Shown here one piece after another: positions 1-6,195 of a DNA stretch of 17,138 bases. The translations under genes and the position numbers were made by a program. The stretch lies in assembly GCA_024636215.1 (NCBI GenBank), contig JAGXHL010000094.1:1-17138 (forward strand), read 5' to 3'. Source of the stretch: Deltaproteobacteria bacterium (GTDB lineage: Bacteria > Desulfobacterota > Desulfuromonadia > Desulfuromonadales > BM103). Position 1 is the first letter of the stretch. Every line of letters starts with the position of its first letter. The notes under the pieces are model-generated. The model ran no database searches. It saw nothing but the letters and a program-made list of their open reading frames with translations, and was not told where the DNA came from.

Positions 1-49
1 ACGAACGATATATTTATGTAGCTTATCTACCATGTGTAGAAGGAGTAAC

Positions 50-81
50 GAAGCCGTCCCTCGGGGCGGCTTCAGCTTTTT
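50..81 (+). terminator. Rho-independent terminator
   Basis: A GC-rich hairpin has stems GAAGCCGTCC and GGGCGGCTTC (one G-T pair) around a short CTCG-type loop, followed by AGCTTTTT. The T run is on the plus strand, so it should end a plus-strand transcript entering from the left edge. The gene it serves lies mostly outside the window; a frame ending in TAG at 19-21 is one possible tail, but seven codons are too few to judge. Confidence 0.7.
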
Positions 82-99
82 GAGCCTTTTCTCCAGCGC

Positions 100-189
100 C
101 AGTCAAGCAATTTACTACATGTAAAAGTTAATTCATTGTTAGATTACAGCTATTTGCGTATTGACTGTTGCTTCTCAGTCAAGCAATTT
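100..189. repeat. 14-bp direct repeat pair with overlapping inverted repeat
   Basis: CAGTCAAGCAATTT occurs at 100-113 and again at 176-189, 76 bp apart and identical. The second copy also forms an inverted repeat with TTGACTG at 161-167, pairing with CAGTCAA at 176-182 around an 8-nt loop. The pair lies between the plus-strand terminator and the end of the rhuM remnant, at the left limit of the visible island. It could be a recombination scar, a short duplication or a protein-binding site; nothing decides between these. Confidence 0.5.
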
Positions 190-262
190 TGCCTGTGGCA
201 TTACGCCCACCATGGCAGATACATTCTGGCCTTGCTGCCCACGGTGTCGTCATGGCAGCGGA

Positions 263-1293
263 TCAGGGTCTCTTTTCATCGTCGGCACCCGATTTCCCGG
301 GCGGGTTGATGCGCTGAATGTCCTGCTCCAACTCTTTCAGACTCTCTTCATGCTGAAGCTGCTTCTGCGTTTCCCGGAATTTATCATATTCCAGGTCTGA
401 TTTTTCCAGCGCCATCTGATGGCTGATCTTGCCGGCATGGGTCAGCAACTCCCGACCATTGATCTGAAGGATCGCATCCAGTCCTGCATGTACATGGGGG
501 TGCGCTGTTGGGCCATGGTTTCGGCAAAGGCAAGATATTGCTCGACCAGCAGCCCAAGCAGTTTTATCTCGTCTTCATTCAGATAATTTTTGGCGACACT
601 CACGTCACTTTTGCGAACGGTCAATTCGCTCTTTTTATCAAAGGATTGCATGCCCAGCAAAGGCAGCGTGGCGTCCACACGGCGATAGACCAGTTCTGCG
701 GCCGTCTGCTGGCTGATCGCCCAAAGCAACTTGTTCTGAACCACCTTGAAAAACGCAATAGTTTTTTCGTCATTAAGGTCGTAGTCGATGCTGGTGGTGT
801 AGATATCTTTGATTTTCTGGTAAAAGAAGCGCTCGGAAAGACGGATTTCCCGGATGCGTTCCTGCAACTCGCTGAAATAATTCATGGAGTTGCCAGTTTT
901 GAAGCGTTCGTCATTCAGGGCAAAGCCCTTGACGATATATTCTTTTAACCGCTGGGTGGCCCAAATGCGAAACTGGGTGCCCTGTTGCGATTTGACGCGG
1001 TAACCGACCGAGATAATCACGTCCAGATTGTAAAATTGTACATCCCGGGATTGGGTTTTTCCCGCAATGGCACCATGCGGAGTGGTTGTCCGGAATTTCC
1101 GGACGACCACATTTTCGTCCAGCTCGCCCTCATTGAAAATGTTTCGGATATGTTCGGAGATGGTCTTCTTACTCTTGCCGAATAACACCGCCATGTGCTC
1201 TTGACTCAACCAGACGGTCTCGTCTTCCAGGTGCACATCGATTCTGATCTTGCCTTGCTGATCCTGATAAATGAGGATTTCGGAGTGATTCAT
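263..1293 (-). pseudogene. RhuM family protein, frameshifted
   Basis: The 5' part (1293 down to 442) encodes a RhuM-type N-terminal region: VWLSQEHMAVLFGKSKKTIS, then a GELDE segment, then a run containing NLDVIISVGYRVKSQ and FRIWATQRLKEYIVKGF, all typical of this family. It ends early at a TGA at 442-444. The missing C-terminal part (LTHAGKISHQMALEKSDLEY onwards) continues in another frame down to 263. The frames meet near 476-481, where residues are also missing between the MYMQDW and DAIL segments. The product is therefore probably inactive unless frameshifting rescues it. The ATG at 1291-1293 follows an AAAGGGGT ribosome site and lies 12 nt after the hsdS stop, a common arrangement in type I restriction loci. 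RhuM's biochemical role is not well established. The family call is confident; inactivation is likely, though a sequencing error cannot be excluded. Confidence 0.85.
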
Positions 1294-1305
1294 CGTTTTA
1301 CCCCT

Positions 1306-1392
1306 TTACGCCACCCTGACCTGGCCGTTCATCAGCATGGGCAGGAGTCCGTCGCGGAGTTGGGTGAGGTGCTGGTTTTTCTTGTGGCTCAT
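1306..1392 (-). pseudogene. C-terminal remnant of type I restriction specificity subunit HsdS
   Basis: The 28 codons from the ATG at 1390-1392 end in QHLTQLRDGLLPMLMNGQ followed by VRVA. This closely matches the extreme C-terminus of HsdS proteins, where LRDWLLPMLMNGQV is a recurrent ending after the last coiled-coil helix. No target-recognition domain, hsdM or hsdR is present. The same frame stays open to 1530, but that upstream part is His/Asp-rich and unlike HsdS, so the junction probably lies near 1395. The position just before rhuM fits a former hsdS-rhuM unit that has lost most of its genes. HsdS would have set the DNA specificity of a type I enzyme; this fragment cannot. Confidence 0.7.
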
Positions 1393-1698
1393 CCTTGCCT
1401 CTTTTTTTGCCCACGTGAAGACGCGAAGCCGGAAAGTGGTGTCATAGCTCAATTCCGCTCGATGAAGGTGATCGCGGTGGTCTGTCGGTTGGTGATGGTC
1501 AGTGTGGTGGTATAGGTCATAGTGCGACACCGAGTGTCAGAACTGGTTACTCTCAAGGGAATACGGGTCAAACAAACTCAACCCTGCAACTATCTGGACA
1601 AGGGGATGCCTATGCGATTATGGACATCGCCTCTCCCCAGTCTGTGGGGGGAAGGTCTTTGATTCCCGGCGAGTGAGTAAAGGCATAGGCGTTGTGCC
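1393..1698. other. Intergenic stretch between helicase gene and hsdS remnant
   Basis: About 300 bp without a convincing gene. A 23-codon minus-strand ORF runs from an ATG at 1518-1520 to a TGA at 1449-1451, rich in Thr (TYTTTLTITN then TTAITFIERN); I cannot assign it. GCCTATGC at 1608-1615 and GCATAGGC at 1683-1690 form an 8-bp inverted repeat too widely spaced for a terminator. No clear terminator follows the helicase stop, so read-through toward rhuM is possible. Confidence 0.4.
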
Positions 1699-3771
1699 TC
1701 AAATTCTCATGTCATCCAAAAACTCCGACGCCACATCCCCACTCGTCACCAGCAGATGATCACGCGCTCTGGTGCAGGCTACATACAGAAGATGCCGCTC
1801 AGTGTCGTAGACTTCTTGCAGGTCGGCGTCATCTGCTACGGTTTCAATCCGCTCTTGCAAGGGGATGATCTCGTCGTCGCATGCCATGACAACTACAGCT
1901 CTAAATTCAAGTCCTTTCGCCAGGTGCATGGTACTGATCGACACGTGCCCGCTCACAGTTTCAACTTTTTCATCGAGCACAACCAATGGAAGGTTGGCAT
2001 TCTCAACCGCAGCTTTTGCCCTATCCAGTTCGGCGACTGATCGAACGAATACGCCGAACTCGTGCGGCATCAAGCCTTCGCTTGAACGATCCTTCAGCCA
2101 CTGACCGACAGCATGAATCTCATCTTCGATTGACTCCAACTCCAAAATAGTTGGTTTAGGCCCGTTGAAGACAGAGATGGTCCCGCATCGTTCTTCAACG
2201 TTGCCGTCAACATCTGCAACCTCAGGTCCCAAGAGACGATCAGCCTGCATTCTAATTTGATGGGAGGTACGGTAGTTGATGCGCAGATTGCGTGAGCGCC
2301 CACGTATGTCGACTCCCAGCGATTTCCAGGAGAAGGGTTGCTGAAAGATTCTCTGACCAAGGTCACCGGCAAAGAAGAGGCTATTTGAGCTCCCCGCTCC
2401 CAAGGCTGACAAGAAGCGCAATTGAGCCACGCTGATATCCTGGGCCTCATCAACCACAGTAAAATCAAACGGCGGGTTTTTGCTCTCAGTAAGTTTAGTC
2501 GCCAAGCTGCTGAACATGTCCGAGCGTGAGACCAATCCGCGAGTCTTCATCGCATCCTGCACCCGCGCAAAGATCGCCCAAAGTTGAACACGTTGGTTCT
2601 CTGGCAACCTTGTTTTTCGACCCAGCCGCACAACATCACGATAGGATTCCCAGTCACACAGTTGCCAGGCATCGACCACCTGCTCCCATTCAGTGAGCAG
2701 AAAGCGCGCAGTGAACTTATGCCCATCGACGTGAGCAGCAGCCGCAGCCAGCGACGTCTTGATTTCTTCTCGGGATGCAACTTGATGCTTGCCAAAGTTC
2801 AAGTTGTAAAGACGCTGACCAATGGTATCGAGATCATGAACCTCAAGCCGATCTCCCAACCGAGGTTCATTACCAATCAAGCGTTTCAGCTTGGTGCGTA
2901 GAGCACTGGCTAATGCCCCAGAGAAGGTCGTCAGCAGAACCCGCGCATCGGGATTGGATCGAGTCAGATAAACTGCCCGGTGCAGGGCAACGATCGTTTT
3001 GCCTGTCCCTGCCGAACCGGAAACACGCGCCGGACCACTATAATCACGCTCAACTAATTCCCTCTGGGCAGGATGCAGGAAAACGGTCCACTTCTCCCAT
3101 GGATAATCGAGAGCCTGCTCCAGTTCCTCGACATTGGTCATCAAGCGGAAGCGACGTTTCGCATCAGGATGTTCAAATGGATTGGTGTCGGCAGCAGCAG
3201 GTTGCTGGATCTGTGGTTTGACACCGATAGCCAGATCCAACAGTGCTTCGGCCGCCTCACTCGGCAGGTGGTCGGCTAAATCGAGGATAGTATCCTCGTT
3301 GGCAGCTCGGACATCATCCAGCCACTCTTCAGGGACACCATAACTGAGCAGTTGTTCGGCTGCGATGTCGGCAAAGAGCAGTGGTTTTGCTGGTGCAAGA
3401 GCTTCGGTCGGGACATAGACCGGTACAGATATTTCCTGAACGGTTTCTCTGACTTCAACAAGTTGCGCGGCACCAGTTTTGGGGTGGGTTTCGAGTTTGC
3501 GACGACTGGCCCAGTTATATGCGGGATCATGATGATCGACATAGCACAGCAGCAGACTCTGTTTGGTTTTGTGGATGATGATGCGCAGATCACTGCTGAC
3601 GCGGATTGACCAGAAGTTTTTGTCCCTGGCGTTACTCAGTTTGTGGAAGCTCAGTCCCGGATTAGAGGGGTTCAGTTGCAGATCGAAAGCGGTAGTTTTG
3701 ACCGTCTTTTGTTCGTCACCGGTCAGCTTGGCGAGGCTGTCGGTGAACGTATCGGCGATGCGAAATTCCAT
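1699..3771 (-). CDS. SF1 (UvrD/Rep-type) helicase with N-terminal RelE-like domain
   Basis: A protein of 690 residues from the ATG at 3769-3771. Residues 1-95 resemble the RelE/ParE toxin fold: FDLQLNPSNPGLSFHKL, then FWSIRVSSDLRIIIHK, then LLLCYVDHHDPAYNWA. The rest carries the SF1A helicase motifs in order: a Q-motif-like HPAQRELV (about 233), Walker A GSAGTGKT (252-259), Walker B DEAQD (441-445), FFAGDLGQ (466), NYRTSHQI (about 499), STMHLAKGLEF (613) and YVACTRARDHLLV (about 663). It should be an ATP-dependent DNA translocase/helicase in the cytoplasm; the role of the RelE-like part is unknown. A TTG at 3799-3801 would add 10 residues and overlap the upstream gene by 8 bp. Neither start has a good Shine-Dalgarno site, so translation is probably coupled to the upstream gene. 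I chose the ATG because it begins at the folded domain. It is last in a four-gene cluster next to restriction genes, which suggests defence or DNA processing. Confidence 0.85.
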   Translation of the reverse strand: MEFRIADTFTDSLAKLTGDEQKTVKTTAFDLQLNPSNPGLSFHKLSNARDKNFWSIRVSSDLRIIIHKTKQSLLLCYVDHHDPAYNWASRRKLETHPKTGAAQLVEVRETVQEISVPVYVPTEALAPAKPLLFADIAAEQLLSYGVPEEWLDDVRAANEDTILDLADHLPSEAAEALLDLAIGVKPQIQQPAAADTNPFEHPDAKRRFRLMTNVEELEQALDYPWEKWTVFLHPAQRELVERDYSGPARVSGSAGTGKTIVALHRAVYLTRSNPDARVLLTTFSGALASALRTKLKRLIGNEPRLGDRLEVHDLDTIGQRLYNLNFGKHQVASREEIKTSLAAAAAHVDGHKFTARFLLTEWEQVVDAWQLCDWESYRDVVRLGRKTRLPENQRVQLWAIFARVQDAMKTRGLVSRSDMFSSLATKLTESKNPPFDFTVVDEAQDISVAQLRFLSALGAGSSNSLFFAGDLGQRIFQQPFSWKSLGVDIRGRSRNLRINYRTSHQIRMQADRLLGPEVADVDGNVEERCGTISVFNGPKPTILELESIEDEIHAVGQWLKDRSSEGLMPHEFGVFVRSVAELDRAKAAVENANLPLVVLDEKVETVSGHVSISTMHLAKGLEFRAVVVMACDDEIIPLQERIETVADDADLQEVYDTERHLLYVACTRARDHLLVTSGDVASEFLDDMRI

Positions 3772-3793
3772 AGATATCCAGGAGGAAGTCAGA

Positions 3794-4630
3794 TTATTCA
3801 ACCAAGATAGACTGTTGCGGCTCTGCCCCCAAACTGATGTGATCTAATCGCCATTTTTTCAAAAGTTTCGATTGGCGATACGTTAGGGCTACTTCGGAAA
3901 TAGCATCAACATATCTAAGTTCGATGCCCTTCCAGTTGCCGGATTTCTGATCAAAAAACTTTTTCTTAAAGGCACTTTCGATTGAGGCCTTAACTTCTAT
4001 GACAGATTTCTCCGCAGCGAAGAAGTCCGGCTCAGTGGCGTGTAACAAAATGATATCGAGGGTATAAACATCATCTTGTCCCGCCCGATCGACTTCTCGC
4101 CCCTCATCTACATCAAAAAAAACCGCAGTGATCATTACACTATGTGGTTTTACCGCTTTCGTAATCTTTTCCGCGAGTTTTGATTCTACCAGACGGCGCT
4201 CAAATTCGTCTGGAAATGCAGATCTGCGGTAGCGAGACGCCAACCATAATTGAAGTGTGGAGAGATTGTCAGGAGAAAGTCTGACGTTAGCGTCAGGCTC
4301 AAAAGCTACAAGTGCCTGTTTGGCGACAATGTGTTTTTCAGTAACAACGAACTCTGCCAACAGCGGCTCAGTGCCTTCGAATTCTATGTGGAGAGTTCTC
4401 GGAGATTTCGCGTGCGTATTGCTACCATTGAGCTTCGAGATCTGGCGACCAATAATCACCTCTACGTGAGGCTCTTTGTCAGTGGGTTGAGCAAGATCAC
4501 ACCCATGCGTAATCACTATGACAACAGTTTTATCAGGGTGTATTCGATGCTGTAGACCAATTGCCGTTACTGCCTCCTCTGAGAGAACGCATCCTTGCCG
4601 CCATGGCGTATTTCTTGTCCATTCCGCCAT
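3794..4630 (-). CDS. Conserved hypothetical protein with THGCDLAQ motif
   Basis: 278 residues, no signal peptide and no membrane segment. I do not recognise a named function. Visible features are an N-terminal WRQGCVLSEEAV segment, a hydrophobic strand ending in VVIVITHGCDLAQPTDKEPH (about 35-54), a central LQLWLASRYRRSAFPDEFER segment, and a C-terminal run with IELRYVDAISEVALTYRQ and KKWRLDHIS. The pattern of a beta-strand followed by S/T-x-x-CDL recurs in uncharacterised proteins, but I cannot attach an activity to it. The ATG follows an AGGGAAA ribosome site and lies 9 nt after the stop of the HTH gene; the helicase gene follows closely. Being fixed between a regulator and a helicase suggests a partner role in the same complex or pathway (inference). 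Reality as a gene is well supported by the compact operon and normal composition. Confidence 0.8.
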   Translation of the reverse strand: MAEWTRNTPWRQGCVLSEEAVTAIGLQHRIHPDKTVVIVITHGCDLAQPTDKEPHVEVIIGRQISKLNGSNTHAKSPRTLHIEFEGTEPLLAEFVVTEKHIVAKQALVAFEPDANVRLSPDNLSTLQLWLASRYRRSAFPDEFERRLVESKLAEKITKAVKPHSVMITAVFFDVDEGREVDRAGQDDVYTLDIILLHATEPDFFAAEKSVIEVKASIESAFKKKFFDQKSGNWKGIELRYVDAISEVALTYRQSKLLKKWRLDHISLGAEPQQSILVE

Positions 4631-4639
4631 AGCGTTTCC

Positions 4640-5284
4640 CTAAACCATATCGTTTTCGGCAATAACATCTGTGTCAGCGGAGTGTTGGGGAATTGTACGC
4701 CCAGCAAATCTGGAGGCAAGTTGCTCTCGCTGATTTGCTTCCCGCCGGACAATTTGCAGGAGCAGTTGCGCAGCTTCTTGTGCCGAACCTCCCTCACGAA
4801 CAATCTCGAACAGAGTCTTATTCTCAATTACCTTACGTTTTAACAGTACCCCATTCACCGAAACTCCTGCGTCAGTGAACATGTCAGCGACAAGCGCAAG
4901 GTCTTTTAATCTAGCGGCATGTGCAGGTGTAGTCGGTTCTCCGTTCAACCAATTGTAAATTGTCTGCCTTGATACATTGAAGGTCTTGGCAAGATCAGAC
5001 ATTGCGGGCGAGAGAACCTCTCGGATTCGCATCATATTCTCGGCTGATGACCTTACTGATGACGTCTCACAGGTATAAACCCTTGCAGGATTTGACAAGG
5101 TAGAATTATTTAACAATTGTTGCTGAAATTGGCTTAGATCACCCGCAAAAGCCCCCGTACCTGCACCGACTAACAGACTTGCAGCCATTACGTACCTTGG
5201 TATGTTACTCCAACAGGAGGGTTCGCCAGTTGAATTTTCTCGGCCACCAAACCAGCCACCGCGATTGGAATATCCCGTTTCCAT
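4640..5284 (-). CDS. HTH (XRE-like) protein with hydrophobic N-terminal segment
   Basis: 214 residues. The start is fixed by a perfect GGAGGT six nt before the ATG at 5282-5284; the longer frame from a TTG at 5306-5308 has no such site. Residues 85-135 form a helix-turn-helix (MRIREVLSPAMSDLAKTFNV, then SRQTIYNWLNGEP, then AHAARLKDL), a good XRE-type DNA-binding match. Unusually, residues 1-28 are Gly/Ser-rich and residues 31-48 are hydrophobic (YVMAASLLVGAGTGAFAG), like a signal peptide or single membrane span, before a Gln/Asn-rich linker. The C-terminal third is helical and charged. It may be a regulator of its own cluster, perhaps membrane-tethered, or the hydrophobic run may be buried in a soluble fold. 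It lies 14 nt after the TIGR04255 gene and 9 nt before the next gene, so all three are probably co-transcribed. Confidence 0.8.
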   Translation of the reverse strand: METGYSNRGGWFGGRENSTGEPSCWSNIPRYVMAASLLVGAGTGAFAGDLSQFQQQLLNNSTLSNPARVYTCETSSVRSSAENMMRIREVLSPAMSDLAKTFNVSRQTIYNWLNGEPTTPAHAARLKDLALVADMFTDAGVSVNGVLLKRKVIENKTLFEIVREGGSAQEAAQLLLQIVRREANQREQLASRFAGRTIPQHSADTDVIAENDMV

Positions 5285-5290
5285 ATTAAT

Positions 5291-5296
5291 ACCTCC
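5291..5296 (-). promoter_or_regulatory. Ribosome binding site GGAGGT
   Basis: The plus strand reads ACCTCC here, giving GGAGGT on the minus strand with a 6-nt spacer to the ATG at 5282-5284. It selects this ATG over the upstream TTG for the HTH gene. Confidence 0.85.
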
Positions 5297-5298
5297 AG

Positions 5299-6093
5299 TT
5301 ATTTCCAAACCTTAATAGCAAACGGCGTAACGGTTTCTTGAAAAGATTTCTCGATTTCATCGCGAAGTCCAACCAGTTTGGAGCCAAGGGTTTCAAGACT
5401 GAATGGGTCGCGTTTTTCGCAAAAAGCATCCGTATCAATAATGGCGTGCCGACCTTCAGGTCCTGTGAATTTCGGGTTTATCTGTGGGGCCAAAGACATA
5501 ACCTCGGGTGGTAATCCAACATGGCCATCCTGAATAACAACCCGCGACACCAGTTGCCCACTAGTATTCATAGTGACAGTTTCACTGTATGAATGTGATA
5601 GTTTTCCAGCAAGTTTATGCGAAAGTCCTAGCACTTCTGGCGCGAGATAATCAGAAAGCGACTCATTAGATTTTGGCAGTACAGCGTCAAAGTAACGTAG
5701 CCCAACACGCTCGGTAAAATCGAGACGCAAAATGTCATGGATAATCCCTAAGCCATTGAGCAGGATTTTGAAGAACGTGTCAGATATGTCATAAGCAGTT
5801 GTCTGGAGGGCCAGCGCATTCTGTTCCAGAATGAACTCGGTGGTTCGATCAATGTTTCCAAAAATGCAACGAACTTGTGGTGCAAAGGAGGGGGTTGGCA
5901 CCTGACCACCGCCACCCGGTGCCCCAAATTGCAACATAAGTTGCTGAACGGTTTCCCGCTTAAAATCCGGGAAGCCTGTCTCCCTCATTTTTTCCTGAAT
6001 GGCGGGTAGGTATCCCTCCATATTAAGAATCGGGTTGAACCGAACCTGGGCTACCGTAAAGTAGACTGGCGCGTTTTTCATTTTCTTACCCAT
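5299..6093 (-). CDS. TIGR04255 family protein
   Basis: 264 residues, cytoplasmic by appearance. The opening APVYFTVAQVRFNPILNMEG, followed by a helix with IQEKMRETGFPDF, is the hallmark N-terminus of the TIGR04255 family, a sporadically distributed group of about 250-270 residues without an established biochemical function. Further family-like features are a strand FILEQNALALQTTAYD and a middle region with VGLRYFDAVLP. A Gly-rich patch (GAPGGGGQVP, about residues 57-66) looks like a flexible linker. The ATG at 6091-6093 follows a GAGGG ribosome site; a second Met four codons on is possible. It is first in a four-gene cluster and has a 102-bp upstream gap containing candidate promoter and operator boxes, so it probably starts a transcription unit separate from mod. 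Family assignment is good; role is unknown. Confidence 0.85.
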   Translation of the reverse strand: MGKKMKNAPVYFTVAQVRFNPILNMEGYLPAIQEKMRETGFPDFKRETVQQLMLQFGAPGGGGQVPTPSFAPQVRCIFGNIDRTTEFILEQNALALQTTAYDISDTFFKILLNGLGIIHDILRLDFTERVGLRYFDAVLPKSNESLSDYLAPEVLGLSHKLAGKLSHSYSETVTMNTSGQLVSRVVIQDGHVGLPPEVMSLAPQINPKFTGPEGRHAIIDTDAFCEKRDPFSLETLGSKLVGLRDEIEKSFQETVTPFAIKVWK

Positions 6094-6111
6094 AATTGCC
6101 CTCGCTTGCTG

Positions 6112-6160
6112 TGGTTTACACTCTGGTTTACACTTTACATCCTAGTTGACACTTTTGCAA
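6112..6160 (-). promoter_or_regulatory. Candidate promoter with three operator-like boxes
   Basis: On the minus strand TTGCAA (6155-6160) and TAAAGT (6132-6137) are separated by 17 bp, each matching consensus at 4 of 6 positions. Overlapping them are two identical 11-bp direct repeats, TGGTTTACACT at 6112-6122 and 6124-6134 on the plus strand, offset 12 bp, plus a related AGTTGACACT at 6144-6153. Repeats over a promoter suggest repressor binding; the HTH protein two genes down is the obvious candidate for autoregulation (inference). Confidence 0.55.
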
Positions 6161-6195
6161 GCGAAGTTCACCACACCACGTCGTACGTCAGATAA

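Noticed and set aside
1..48. Possible tail of a plus-strand gene before the terminator
   Set aside because: Too few codons in view to identify a frame; the terminator alone does not show which gene ends here.
161..400. 79-codon plus-strand ORF at the left end
   Set aside because: Mostly antisense to the rhuM C-terminal fragment, with no protein-like motif.
1393..1530. Upstream part of the 74-codon frame ending in the hsdS remnant, very His/Asp-rich
   Set aside because: The His-rich run is an out-of-frame reading of ACC/ATC-rich DNA and does not resemble HsdS; only the last 28 codons are supported.
5285..5308. Longer start (TTG) for the HTH protein
   Set aside because: The perfect GGAGGT six nt before the ATG at 5284 lies inside the extension and marks the real start.
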